Source of the DNA: Deltaproteobacteria bacterium YD0425bin51
Lineage (GTDB): Bacteria > Desulfobacterota > Desulfobacteria > Desulfobacterales > YD0425bin51
Reading direction: 5' to 3'
Length of the DNA: 35,847 nt
Assembly (NCBI GenBank): GCA_002753225.1
Contig: PDZS01000047.1
Location: 1-35,847, forward strand
Under the pieces are notes generated by a model that worked only from the letters and a program-made list of their open reading frames with translations, did not search any database and was not told the origin of the DNA. Below, in pieces: positions 7,588-17,266 of this stretch (position 1 is its first letter; each line of letters begins with the position of its first letter). Made by a program: the position numbers and the translations under genes.

Positions 7588-9498
7588 TTATTTATTAAAT
7601 TTTTTAGAAATTATAAAAACTAAAATTATTATACCATCAATTAATACTAGTAAAATAAAAAAACTAACCCATGTAATGTATGTTCCATTTTTAAGCATAT
7701 AATATGGGTTCCAACTAGGAATTGATTGAATTCTTCCTGATTTACCCTTATATTTATCTGGAATTTCAGCTAAACTTTGAGTGTAAGCTATAACAGCTTT
7801 CCATTCTTTTAGCTCCTGAATACCTCCCTTTAATTTATCATCATCAATTATAGCATTTTTTAGATTTATTATTCGAGCACCATTTCGATCTTTTGGAACA
7901 ATATTTAAAATATTAAATGTAAAATCTCCCACTATTTTAAGAAAAGTTGCGTCAAATATATTAGAAACAAATCTATAAGTTTTTTTATTTGAAGAAGAAT
8001 AATCAAAAAGATTATATCCATCTTCCTCGCTTCCAATCCAAATTTCGGTAACTCTATCAAAAAGAATTCGATTTGGATTATAAGTAAATTTAAAACCAGA
8101 AATTTGTATATAATAATCTTCTCCTTTAGTAGGATAGATACTAGTAATAACTTCAAACACTTTTTTTATTTCAGAAGGATATAAATAAGCAGAAACAAGA
8201 GGATATGTCATTGTATTATCTGCGCCAATACCTAAAGGTATTGTTCGGAAAATATCACAAACTGCTATTTCACCAGTTTTACCAGCTACAATTGGAGATC
8301 TGATTAAACCATTTGACAAAATTGCTCCAAAAACTTTGCTGTCTGGGTCATTGACATCTGCATTATATTTATTGACATACCATTTTACTGCATCAGATAG
8401 AAAATTACCTAAGTTTGATTCATCTTCAGCTAAATTTAAAAAATAATTTGTCTTACCAATAATTTGCCTGCATTTTAAATTATCTTTAGATAAAAACTTA
8501 TCATCAATTATTTTCTCAAAAGAATTAATAGTATCAGAGATATCTTTATCACCAAGAATATTATCATTAACATCTATTAATTTATAATCTTTTAATGAAA
8601 TTGCCCCATCACGATAAACAAAGTCAAGTGCTCCAATTTGCTTACCATAACACCAAGCCTGTACAATTAAGGTGTTTCCAATCTTTATAAATTTATCCAG
8701 CTTAGTATGTGTGTGTCCACTAATAATAACATCAATCCCAGTCACCTGTTTTGCTAAAATTTCATCTTCTGATCTGCTTTTATCAGAAAATATTCCGCAA
8801 TGTGAAAGCAAAATGACAATATCCACCTTTTCTTTCTCTTTTAAATGTGAGACTATACTTCTTGCTGATTTAATGGGATCTGCAAACTTAATGGGATCAG
8901 CAAAAGGTGTAAATGTCGCTGCATCTTTTCCCATAAGCCCAAAAACACCAAATTTTACGCCATTTTTTTCTATTATAGTATAAGGTTTTACAATTCCTTG
9001 ATTGAAAACATCTTCTAATAAATCATCATCTTTGCTTTCATTACTAAAAATAACATTAGAAGATACAACTTCAGGCATCTTATTATTTTTCTTAGCGGAT
9101 AGGAGAACTTGAGCCAGCCCTTTAGGTTTAAAATCAAACTCATGATTGCCTAACGTAGTAACATCGTATCCCATATCTTTCATGATTCTTAATTCAAATG
9201 CTTCTTCCCTTCCTAGAAGATGAAAAAGACTTCCCATCATAAAATCTCCTGCATCTAGTACAAGTACTGGATTTTTATTATTTTGCTTTATACTTTTTAT
9301 TACTGTTGCGATCCTTGCAAATCCTCCAATTGTATTATCATCGTTAGCTGAATCAGGGCTGTAATCTATGTTAGGGTCAAAACCTAAAAGCTGTGAGTGC
9401 ATATCATTTGTGTGAAGTATAGTAAAAATTTTTTCGAATGCAAAAGCTGAATTAATCAAAATACAAAATATAATAAAAATATAATAAATATGCTTCAT
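7588..9498 (-). CDS. Secreted 5'-nucleotidase/UshA-like metallophosphoesterase with C-terminal membrane anchor
   Basis: 636 residues. An N-terminal signal peptide (hydrophobic residues 5-19, ending SAFA) directs export. The metallophosphoesterase domain follows, with two-metal motifs HTNDMHS (about 29-35), DAGDF (about 82), GNHEFD (about 117) and SGHTHT (about 260). A 5'-nucleotidase C-terminal domain spans about 340-520, with ESNLGNFLSDA and a substrate-pocket region NGLIR where NGGGIR is usual. A hydrophobic segment near residues 607-630 followed by KKFNK suggests a C-terminal membrane anchor with the enzyme on the periplasmic side. The family hydrolyses nucleotides, UDP-sugars or 2',3'-cyclic nucleotides; the exact substrate cannot be read. 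The ribosome site AAGGAAA is good, and the gene follows the giant kinase by 14 bases. Confidence 0.9.
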   Translation of the reverse strand: MKHIYYIFIIFCILINSAFAFEKIFTILHTNDMHSQLLGFDPNIDYSPDSANDDNTIGGFARIATVIKSIKQNNKNPVLVLDAGDFMMGSLFHLLGREEAFELRIMKDMGYDVTTLGNHEFDFKPKGLAQVLLSAKKNNKMPEVVSSNVIFSNESKDDDLLEDVFNQGIVKPYTIIEKNGVKFGVFGLMGKDAATFTPFADPIKFADPIKSARSIVSHLKEKEKVDIVILLSHCGIFSDKSRSEDEILAKQVTGIDVIISGHTHTKLDKFIKIGNTLIVQAWCYGKQIGALDFVYRDGAISLKDYKLIDVNDNILGDKDISDTINSFEKIIDDKFLSKDNLKCRQIIGKTNYFLNLAEDESNLGNFLSDAVKWYVNKYNADVNDPDSKVFGAILSNGLIRSPIVAGKTGEIAVCDIFRTIPLGIGADNTMTYPLVSAYLYPSEIKKVFEVITSIYPTKGEDYYIQISGFKFTYNPNRILFDRVTEIWIGSEEDGYNLFDYSSSNKKTYRFVSNIFDATFLKIVGDFTFNILNIVPKDRNGARIINLKNAIIDDDKLKGGIQELKEWKAVIAYTQSLAEIPDKYKGKSGRIQSIPSWNPYYMLKNGTYITWVSFFILLVLIDGIIILVFIISKKFNK

Positions 9499-9512
9499 TG
9501 TGTTTCCTTTTT

Positions 9513-12500
9513 TTACATCATAAACTTTGATATTTTTTCGAACAAAAGATCTGGCTTTATAGGCTTAGAAATATAATCATCCATTCCAACTTCAATGCAT
9601 TTCTCATGGTCTTCTTTCATTGCCCGTGCTGTCATTGCAACAATTGGAATTTTGTGGTTTAAAACTTTAGAATTTGCATCTCTTATGATCCGAGTTGCTT
9701 CCATACCATCCATTTCTGGCATCTGAACATCCATAAGTACGATATTATAATTTTTCTTTTCTAAGACTATAATAGCTTCCCGGCCATTAACTGCTATATC
9801 AACTTTATGTCCGGCTTTTTCTAAAAGACGAATAGCAAGCTTTTGATTTACCACATTATCTTCGACTAGTAAAATTTGAAGAGATTTATTTTCTGCAGAT
9901 TTTATTTGTAATAAGGGTTGTGTAACCTTATATTGGGGTTCTTTTGTATAAATTTCTTTTAAGCAGTCAAATAACCTTGATCTTCTAATAGGCTTTGAAA
10001 GATAAACTGAAAATCCTATTCTTTTCATTCTTTCCATATCAGTCTGTCTGCCACGAAAAGTCATAAGCACTAAAGCAATATTTTTTAAAGCATCGTCTGA
10101 TTTTATGTTGCGAACAAATGTTCCATCTGGGATCCCGGGTACTAATTGGCAACATAAAGCTGCATAAAAATTTGAATTTAAAATTGAAATCGCTTGAGAT
10201 ACATCAGATACAGCATCGCATTTTAATCCCCACTCACATAAAATAGCATGAATAAGCTTCTGGTTTTCAATATTAGAATCAACAACTAAAATCCGTCTCC
10301 CCTTAATTTCTTTAGGAACTTCTAAAATAGATGGTTCCATTGCCTGAGTCTGTTTTTTTAATTTTGCAGTAAACCAAAAAGTTGACCCTTCGCTTTCTTT
10401 ACTTTCCACGCCAATTTCTCCACCCATTAGTTCAGATAGTCTTTTTGAGATAGCAAGCCCAAGACCTGTTCCTCCATATTTGCGGGTGTTAGAAGCATCA
10501 ACTTGAGAAAAAGATTTAAACAGCTTATCTTTGCGATCTTCTGGAACACCAAGTCCAGTATCTATTATTTTAAACCTTAGATATGCAAAAAAAATATCTT
10601 CTTTATCCAATGATACGCTTATGACTATCTCTCCTTTATCTGTAAATTTAATAGCATTACCCATAAGGTTAATAACAATCTGACGAAGTCTTACTGGATC
10701 ACCCATTAAAAACCAAGGGACATTATGATCAACATGACATATGACCTCAAGTCCTTTTTCATGAGCTTTTAGGGCAAGCAAATCACAAACCTCATCTAGC
10801 TCAGCTCTTATATCAAAGTCAATCGATTCTAATTCAACTTTTCCAGCTTCTATTTTAGAAAAATCTAAAATATCATTAATAATAGATAAGAGCGAATTCG
10901 CGCTATATTGTATTAATTCAACATATTCACGCTGATCAGGATCAAGTTTAGTTTCAGATAAAAGTGCGCTCATGCCAATAATTCCATTCATTGGAGTTCT
11001 AATTTCATGACTCATATTGGCTAAAAAAACGCTCTTTGTTATGTTTGCTGTTTGCGCCTCTTTAGCTAGCTTATTTGCATGTTTTATAGCTTCTTTAAGG
11101 GCAATTGTTCTCTCTGCTACTTTATCTTCCAAACTATTATAAAGCCTTGCGTTTTCTATAGAAATTGCTGCCTGAGTTGATAAAAATCTTAAAACTTCAA
11201 GGCGCTCTTGGTTAAAAGCAGATACAATTTGTCTATGTTCAAGGTATAACATTCCTGTTAACCTTCCATGATGAATAATTGGACCGCACAAAATAGACAT
11301 AGGATGATTTTTTAATATATATATATCCCCGGAAAACATAGGACTATCTGATGCATTATCTAAAATAATAGGTTCCTTAGTTCTTTGAACGTAATTTATT
11401 ATGCTTACAGGTAAAATAGGAGTCCCTTTTTCATCTAAAGAACTTATGTGAAAATTTTGAAAAACCTTAACATCCTGTTTATCTGAGTTCCCTTCTATCT
11501 CAACCATAATCTCTCCATCTTTTTCTAAAAGCAAAAAGCCCTTTTGAGCGCAAGCATTTTCTATTGCAATTATCATCATTTTTTTCAAAAGCTCAGATAA
11601 GACTATTTCTTTTGAAAGTGCCCAAGAAGCTTTCATTAAAGATGAGAGATCAAATATTTCTGAAGACGTAGTGGAGGAAGAGGTTCCTGACATATTAGTA
11701 GATATATTGGAAAGTTCAGATATTTTTTTCTCCTGACTAATTACAGGCTGTTTGATAAGTTCTGTGTATTTATTTTGCAGAGCCTTTACTTTAGCTGATG
11801 CTCCCCAAATGTTATAAAGATAAACAGCCCTCATTAAATATAATTTACAAAAATCTTCTTTTGATCTTTCTAACCAGAATTTTGCAGCCAGTTCATTTGC
11901 GATAGCTTCATCTTGAACAAAGCCGTTTTGGGATGCCAGCATAATTGAAGCATCATAAAGATGAATAATTTCTTCTATGTTTTTATTTTTTACTCTACAA
12001 ACCTCTGCTTCAATCAATAAATATTTGTGCTTAAAATTTTCTTCTGCAAAATCTGCCCATTTTTTTAATTTTTTTTGATTATTTTTAACTTCTTTTAAAT
12101 ATATTTTTTTTTTAACATTAGAAACATTGTTGTAATCTGCCAAAAGCGAAAGAGAGTAAAAAAAATAGTATTCAGAAATAAAAACCATTCCCATTGCGTT
12201 GATCAAATAACTTTTAACCATGGCTGCAGCCTGAATGGCCATGTCAAATCTTCCAAAAAGGTAAAAAAGTATCTGTTTTGCAACGCTGTATATAACAAGA
12301 TTTGTAAATTCATTTCCATTTGTCCATTTGTTAAGCAAATCTTTTTCATCGCATATATTTCCTGAAATTGTTAATACATCTTCTGCTTCGTCTTTTAAAT
12401 TCAATACAAGTTGATACCATAGCATATAAGATTGATAGGATATTAGAGTCTGTAAATTTTTAATGGAGCTTACATATCTCTCATATAATCCTTTAAGCTC

Positions 12501-15500
12501 TGAAAGATTATCTCCCAAGAAAAAACGATGAAATAAATAATAATCAATTCCATAAGAGGCAAATGCCAAATCTCCTGATTCTGTAACTGATGTATAACTT
12601 TCCATTAAATAAGATAAGGATTCCCTTAATGGTTTTTCCCAATGATTTATCATTGCACCAAAAATGTAATATATTTTTGATCTGGATCTATTATCTTTAA
12701 ATCTTTTGAAAAGTTTCAAAGCCAATTCACCAAATTGATACCCCTGTTCAATATCGTGCTTTATGCCTAATAAAAAAACTCCATAACTCGTATAAGAATA
12801 TATCGAATATGAAGAATTCCCATTTGTTAATGAAAAATTGAGTAATTTTAATGCAACAATTGGCGCATAGTCAGGATCCCCAATATAGCTACAATGAACG
12901 CATTCTCCAAGAATTCTCGCAATCAATAGTTTTTGTGGGTCACTAATTTCAGGAAGATTAACTATATTAGAAATGTTTATTCTTCTTATTTTTATCTTTG
13001 CTTTTATAGCTTCCTTTATGATCTTATATTTAGTTGCTTTTTTGGGCATTTTAAATCCCAAAATATTTAATGCCTCCTTTCCTATCTGTAAAGCTTGTTT
13101 AGGATTATGGGAAGCAATGAATGTAACCATTTTTAATTCATAAATTTTTATAATATCCATAAGACTTACTGCTTGTTTTAAAATCTTATCAAATATCTCT
13201 AAAGCTTCTTTATGAGATCCTGTAAGGTATGCAGCCTCACCAAGTTCTTTATAAATAGAGAATGTGTACTCATATTCATTCTCCCATGAATTATCAGGAA
13301 GAAGGTTTACTCCTTGATTAAAAAATGAAAAAGCTTCTCTATAAGCGCTTGAAAACTTTGCTTTTAAACCTGCTTTGAAATTTAATTTAGATAAATTGAT
13401 TCTTTCTTCTCTAGAATTTATTAAAAATATCCCATGATTTAATTGGTACACAATTAAAAATAGTTTTTCTTCTATTTTTTCTTCAGGAGTAATGTTAAGA
13501 AAGGCTTTACCAATATTGTAGTGATGAACTGCAATTTCATCTTTATTATTTAAAGTGGAGTAAATAGCCTCTCTCAACCTTTCATGACTAAATACAGCCT
13601 TCCCATTTAATTGAATAATTATCCCTTCTTTTTCTGCCAAATCTAAAATACTTTTTAATTCTAAACTATTTTTCCCATAAACATATGATAAAATATTAAA
13701 ATAAAATTCACTTCCCATGCATGAAGCAATTTTCAAAACTTTCTGAATATGATCTGGAAGTTTTTTTACCATTTTTATCATAAGCTCTACAACATTATCA
13801 GTAGGAGTTGACTCCAAAATACCTTTTTCATTAATATGCCATCCGGAGTCAAAACTGATAAAATTTTCTTTATATAAATTAAGTAAAAATTTTTTTACAA
13901 AAAAAGGATTGCCTCCTGTCTTTTTAAAAATCATATCCCCTAATTCAATAACTTTTTCATATGGCAGAAAAAGAGTATCTGAAATCAAATCATATATGTT
14001 TTCCCTAGATAAAGGATTCAAAATAAGTGTAGTATTTATTATTCCTTCAAGAGACAGAATATCAATTGTATTTTGTAAAAGATAGTTTAATTCAACTTCA
14101 TTATAGCGATAAGCGCCTATAATTAGACAATAACTAAGTTTTTTTTCTATCAAAATATTTTTTATAAGATTTAAGCTAGAAAAATCTGCCCATTGAAGAT
14201 TATCTAAAAAAATTACTATGGGGTTTTCTTTATCTCCAAAAGAACGGACAAAACTTTCAAAAACCATATTAAATCGGTTTTTAGCTTCTTCAGAAGAAAG
14301 CTCTACAACTTCATATTGTTTTCCAATCAGGAGTTCTAAGATAGGTATTACATCTATAATAACTTGAGCATTAGCACCTATTGCTGAAATTATTTTTTCT
14401 TTAAATTTAGTAATCTTTTTATTATTTTCAGTTAATATCTGCCGAATAAGATCAGAAAAAGCTTTTATTAAAGCTGTATATGGAGTATTAAATTTAAACT
14501 GTTCAAATTTTCCAGAAACGAAATAACCTCTCTTTGAAATTACAGCCTTATATATCTCATGCGTAAGAGCTGTCTTCCCAATACCTGCAGCACCTTTAAC
14601 TATAAGCATTTCGCTTTGCCCATAACTTACGCGCTTAAAGGTATCAAACAATATGGAAAGTTCTTGTTCCCTCCCATACAGTTTTTCAGGTATCTCAAAT
14701 TTATCAGAAACATCATTTTGTGCTATTTCACGGTATTCAACAGTTCCATATCGCTTGAAGTCTTCAATACATTTGACAAGATCAAAATGGAGACCAGAAG
14801 CAGTTTGATATCTATCTTCTGGATTTTTAGCCAAAAGTTTCATGACAATATTAGAGAGAGTATTCGGTATATTTATATTAATATCTTTTGGAGGTTTAGG
14901 AGTTTTAGCTATATGGGCATGAACTATTTCAATTGGATCATTACTTTGAAATGGAAGAACACCTGTTAACATTTCATAAAATAATACACCAAAAGAATAC
15001 AGATCACATCTCAAATCAATCATACGATTCATTCTTCCAGTCTGTTCTGGAGCCATATAAACTATAGTACCCTCTAACATATTCGGATTTCTATCTTCTG
15101 GATTTTCTTTTAAAAGGGTAGTTGCAATCCCAAAGTCAATAAGTTTTATTTTATTAGTCTTTAAGTTTAAAACTATATTTGAAGGATTTATATCTTTGTG
15201 AATTATGTTATTTTTATGCAGTTTATCTAAAATTTCTGTAATTTTAATACCAAGTTGGAGGGCTTCTTGAATATCAAAAGTTTTTTTTGATATAATTTTT
15301 TTTAGAGATTCTCCGTAGAAATCCTCCATAACAATTGCAAAAGTATCATTATGTTTCTCTATCCCATATACCTTGATTATTCCATCAAAATTTAGTTTAG
15401 AAACTATATTATACTCATGCTTAAATTTTTCTATAATTTCGTTTGTTGGAAGTTTTTGATTTATAATTTTTAAAATAACAGGTTCATGATCAGATGTTCT

Positions 15501-15578
15501 AACAGCTTTGCATACTATAGATTTATTGCTTTCATAAAGTTTTTCTGAAATTTCATAACCCTGAAGTATTATAGGCAT
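9513..15578 (-). CDS. Giant hybrid Ser/Thr kinase - AAA ATPase - GAF - histidine kinase - double receiver protein
   Basis: 2021 residues, cytoplasmic, with no clear membrane segment. Domains in order: Hanks-type Ser/Thr kinase (about 8-270) with K37 in VILKII, catalytic loop HKDINPSN (D129), DFG at 148-150 and APE. An AAA_16-type ATPase follows (about 295-560) with Walker A GAAGIGKT near 329-336. A long helical TPR-like region covers about 700-1270, then GAF (about 1315-1485). HisKA has its phospho-accepting H1524 in ANMSHEIRTP; HATPase covers about 1630-1750. Receiver 1 (about 1760-1870) is degenerate, with Q1811 where the Asp belongs. Receiver 2 (about 1895-2021) is intact with D1950 in LMDVQMPEMDG. 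No Hpt domain is visible, so phosphate may pass to a separate protein. The gene lies 3 bases after the lipid-enzyme stop. Confidence 0.94.
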   Translation of the reverse strand: MPIILQGYEISEKLYESNKSIVCKAVRTSDHEPVILKIINQKLPTNEIIEKFKHEYNIVSKLNFDGIIKVYGIEKHNDTFAIVMEDFYGESLKKIISKKTFDIQEALQLGIKITEILDKLHKNNIIHKDINPSNIVLNLKTNKIKLIDFGIATTLLKENPEDRNPNMLEGTIVYMAPEQTGRMNRMIDLRCDLYSFGVLFYEMLTGVLPFQSNDPIEIVHAHIAKTPKPPKDININIPNTLSNIVMKLLAKNPEDRYQTASGLHFDLVKCIEDFKRYGTVEYREIAQNDVSDKFEIPEKLYGREQELSILFDTFKRVSYGQSEMLIVKGAAGIGKTALTHEIYKAVISKRGYFVSGKFEQFKFNTPYTALIKAFSDLIRQILTENNKKITKFKEKIISAIGANAQVIIDVIPILELLIGKQYEVVELSSEEAKNRFNMVFESFVRSFGDKENPIVIFLDNLQWADFSSLNLIKNILIEKKLSYCLIIGAYRYNEVELNYLLQNTIDILSLEGIINTTLILNPLSRENIYDLISDTLFLPYEKVIELGDMIFKKTGGNPFFVKKFLLNLYKENFISFDSGWHINEKGILESTPTDNVVELMIKMVKKLPDHIQKVLKIASCMGSEFYFNILSYVYGKNSLELKSILDLAEKEGIIIQLNGKAVFSHERLREAIYSTLNNKDEIAVHHYNIGKAFLNITPEEKIEEKLFLIVYQLNHGIFLINSREERINLSKLNFKAGLKAKFSSAYREAFSFFNQGVNLLPDNSWENEYEYTFSIYKELGEAAYLTGSHKEALEIFDKILKQAVSLMDIIKIYELKMVTFIASHNPKQALQIGKEALNILGFKMPKKATKYKIIKEAIKAKIKIRRINISNIVNLPEISDPQKLLIARILGECVHCSYIGDPDYAPIVALKLLNFSLTNGNSSYSIYSYTSYGVFLLGIKHDIEQGYQFGELALKLFKRFKDNRSRSKIYYIFGAMINHWEKPLRESLSYLMESYTSVTESGDLAFASYGIDYYLFHRFFLGDNLSELKGLYERYVSSIKNLQTLISYQSYMLWYQLVLNLKDEAEDVLTISGNICDEKDLLNKWTNGNEFTNLVIYSVAKQILFYLFGRFDMAIQAAAMVKSYLINAMGMVFISEYYFFYSLSLLADYNNVSNVKKKIYLKEVKNNQKKLKKWADFAEENFKHKYLLIEAEVCRVKNKNIEEIIHLYDASIMLASQNGFVQDEAIANELAAKFWLERSKEDFCKLYLMRAVYLYNIWGASAKVKALQNKYTELIKQPVISQEKKISELSNISTNMSGTSSSTTSSEIFDLSSLMKASWALSKEIVLSELLKKMMIIAIENACAQKGFLLLEKDGEIMVEIEGNSDKQDVKVFQNFHISSLDEKGTPILPVSIINYVQRTKEPIILDNASDSPMFSGDIYILKNHPMSILCGPIIHHGRLTGMLYLEHRQIVSAFNQERLEVLRFLSTQAAISIENARLYNSLEDKVAERTIALKEAIKHANKLAKEAQTANITKSVFLANMSHEIRTPMNGIIGMSALLSETKLDPDQREYVELIQYSANSLLSIINDILDFSKIEAGKVELESIDFDIRAELDEVCDLLALKAHEKGLEVICHVDHNVPWFLMGDPVRLRQIVINLMGNAIKFTDKGEIVISVSLDKEDIFFAYLRFKIIDTGLGVPEDRKDKLFKSFSQVDASNTRKYGGTGLGLAISKRLSELMGGEIGVESKESEGSTFWFTAKLKKQTQAMEPSILEVPKEIKGRRILVVDSNIENQKLIHAILCEWGLKCDAVSDVSQAISILNSNFYAALCCQLVPGIPDGTFVRNIKSDDALKNIALVLMTFRGRQTDMERMKRIGFSVYLSKPIRRSRLFDCLKEIYTKEPQYKVTQPLLQIKSAENKSLQILLVEDNVVNQKLAIRLLEKAGHKVDIAVNGREAIIVLEKKNYNIVLMDVQMPEMDGMEATRIIRDANSKVLNHKIPIVAMTARAMKEDHEKCIEVGMDDYISKPIKPDLLFEKISKFMM

Positions 15579-15581
15579 TAG

Positions 15582-17057
15582 TTATCTTTCTTTAGATGCT
15601 ACATTCGGGTCAATTTTTCCGGTAGTAATAGGTGAAAGTATGTATAGAGACAGGCAAAATAAAGAAAAATGCCCAAAAAAAGGCGTAAATATAAAAATAA
15701 GCAATAAAAGCATATATAGTCTTCCAAACCAAGGATTTCTGCTCATATACCTTCCGATATGTAAATATTTAATAGGATAAAAATTCATCAAAACAGATGA
15801 TAAAATCATAACACTAACGCAAAAAATCCCCCAAAACCTTATCCATTCAGGATCATATATTTCTGCCTGATTTAATATAATAAGTGGAGCTGCAACAAAA
15901 AGAGCTCCTGCTGGTGTCGGCATCCCTTTAAAAAAACCGGGTATTGGACTAGTATCTAATGTGAAATAAATCAGCCTTCCAATTCCTGCTCCAGCATAAA
16001 GAAGTGCAATCCAACCCAAAGGTAGTTTTTGAAGCATAGGATCATAAACGTTTGAAACAGTAATATAAAAAATCCATGCAGGTGCTATGCAAAAACTTAT
16101 GGCATCAGATATGTCATCTAAAACTCCGCCTATGCTTATAGTATGTTTTTTTGCTTCTGTTTCTCCTCCTGGAAATGGCTCTGTGAGTCCAAGTTTTCTG
16201 GCTAATGCTCCATCAAATTTGTCAAAAAGAGCAGCTCCTATCAAAATCAAATAAGCTTCACGAATACGGTCCTGGTAAGCAAAGAAAACAGCTAAAAGTC
16301 CCATAACAGCATTCATAATAGTAAGGGAATTAGGGAAAAAGGATAAAATTCGCCTTCTAAGCATTTCATCGCTTCCACACAAATCATCTAAGCATAAACT
16401 TCCATATTTACGACAATATCCAGCAATTGAAGCAAAATTTATAGTTAAAAATATTATTTCTATAAAAAATAATCCCCTAAGTGGTATATTTCCAATCCAT
16501 GAGAGCCAAAAATATAGACTTGAATCTGGACCTTCTGGAATATAGAATGCATAGGCGTATAAAAATGCACTAACAGGAGCTGCTACAATGGTTCTAAGCC
16601 TTGTAAACTCGCTATGTTCAGGCTCTTGACCTTTTTTCATACCAAACGAACGCATAAAATTTGCGAAATTATCTCTAATCAAAACTGTTACACATAAAAT
16701 CATAACAAAAATAACATGCAAAAGCTCTATTTTGTTTTTCATGGTTAGAATAAAATTAAGCCGCCACATCATACCTACAGCAATTACAGGAAAAGTAAAA
16801 GAATATACAATCTTATCCATTACCTTATCAGCTAAATGAGCCAACATTGAATTATTTCCAAATCTTCCTGCAAACCATCCATCAATAAGATCAAAGGTCA
16901 TTGAAATAAACAGAAATAATATCCCCATCATGTACAAAATAGGATTTTTTGTCCACATAACACCTATAGCACATATCATACCTAAAAATACTAGAGGAGG
17001 ACGGCCAAAAACTAAAATAGTTGTAACTCTTTTTGAAATCTGAAGTTTTCCAGACAT
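15582..17057 (-). CDS. Tandem-domain CDP-alcohol phosphatidyltransferase (phosphatidylserine synthase-like)
   Basis: A 491-residue polytopic inner-membrane protein with roughly ten hydrophobic segments and two CDP-alcohol phosphatidyltransferase signatures. The first (residues 56-81) reads DLIDGWFAGR then DKVMD. It keeps the aspartates but has shifted AR spacing and lacks the middle glycine, so it looks degenerate. The second (about 278-325) has DKFDGALAR and GGVLDDISD, matching DxxDGxxAR...GxxxDxxxD, but with about 22 residues between AR and G where 8 is usual. The family transfers a phosphatidyl group from a CDP-lipid to serine, glycerol, inositol or a similar alcohol; serine synthase type is a guess. 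The start follows AAAGAGAA. It is the first long gene of the five-gene array. Confidence 0.85.
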   Translation of the reverse strand: MSGKLQISKRVTTILVFGRPPLVFLGMICAIGVMWTKNPILYMMGILFLFISMTFDLIDGWFAGRFGNNSMLAHLADKVMDKIVYSFTFPVIAVGMMWRLNFILTMKNKIELLHVIFVMILCVTVLIRDNFANFMRSFGMKKGQEPEHSEFTRLRTIVAAPVSAFLYAYAFYIPEGPDSSLYFWLSWIGNIPLRGLFFIEIIFLTINFASIAGYCRKYGSLCLDDLCGSDEMLRRRILSFFPNSLTIMNAVMGLLAVFFAYQDRIREAYLILIGAALFDKFDGALARKLGLTEPFPGGETEAKKHTISIGGVLDDISDAISFCIAPAWIFYITVSNVYDPMLQKLPLGWIALLYAGAGIGRLIYFTLDTSPIPGFFKGMPTPAGALFVAAPLIILNQAEIYDPEWIRFWGIFCVSVMILSSVLMNFYPIKYLHIGRYMSRNPWFGRLYMLLLLIFIFTPFFGHFSLFCLSLYILSPITTGKIDPNVASKER

Positions 17058-17079
17058 AATTTTCTCTTTATGTTAAATA

Positions 17080-17183
17080 TTATTTTATCATTACATCCTG
17101 AGCATGAGTGTAAATTCCTATTCCAAGGTCTTTTGCAATTACAAAATTTCTTTTACTTTATCTTCTGTCAATTGACGCTGCAT
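17080..17183 (-). pseudogene. Possible frameshifted mini-gene or leader ORF
   Basis: Behind a strong GGGGGG ribosome site, an ATG at 17183 opens a 14-codon frame (MQRQLTEDKVKEIL, then stop). Moving to the next frame at that point restores an open, protein-like frame (VIAKDLGIGIYTHAQDVMIK, then TAA at 17080-17082). The total is 104 bases, one short of 35 codons, as a single-base deletion would give. Either it is the remnant of a small gene of no family I know, or the 14-codon frame is a translated leader peptide ahead of the phosphatidyltransferase, which starts 22 bases beyond its end. It lies downstream of the operon promoter. Confidence 0.35.
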
Positions 17184-17215
17184 TTTTTATCCCCCCTTTT
17201 TTCATTACTAAAACT

Positions 17216-17245
17216 ATAATAGGAGACAACAAATAGGCTTGTCAA
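17216..17245 (-). promoter_or_regulatory. Predicted sigma70-type promoter of the five-gene lipid/signalling array
   Basis: On the minus strand TTGACA (17245-17240) and TATTAT (17221-17216) are 18 bases apart. Transcription would start near 17209, ahead of the mini-ORF and the phosphatidyltransferase. Downstream genes to 4760 are all on this strand with gaps of 3 to 14 bases and no evident terminator, so this could drive the whole array. Confidence 0.6.
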
Positions 17246-17251
17246 GCAGAG

Positions 17252-17266
17252 TTTATCAATGATAAA
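17252..17266. promoter_or_regulatory. 15-bp perfect palindrome, candidate operator
   Basis: TTTATCAATGATAAA is symmetrical about its central base and lies 6 bases upstream of the minus-strand -35 element, in the divergent intergenic region between the lipid/signalling array and the 17333 kinase gene. Its position suits a regulator site acting on either side. AT-rich palindromes also arise by chance. Confidence 0.3.

Noticed and set aside
14559..14969. 136-codon open frame on the + strand inside the giant kinase gene
   Set aside because: It is antisense to the ATPase/kinase domains with clear motifs, has no ribosome site and no protein-like pattern; other antisense frames were dropped for the same reason.
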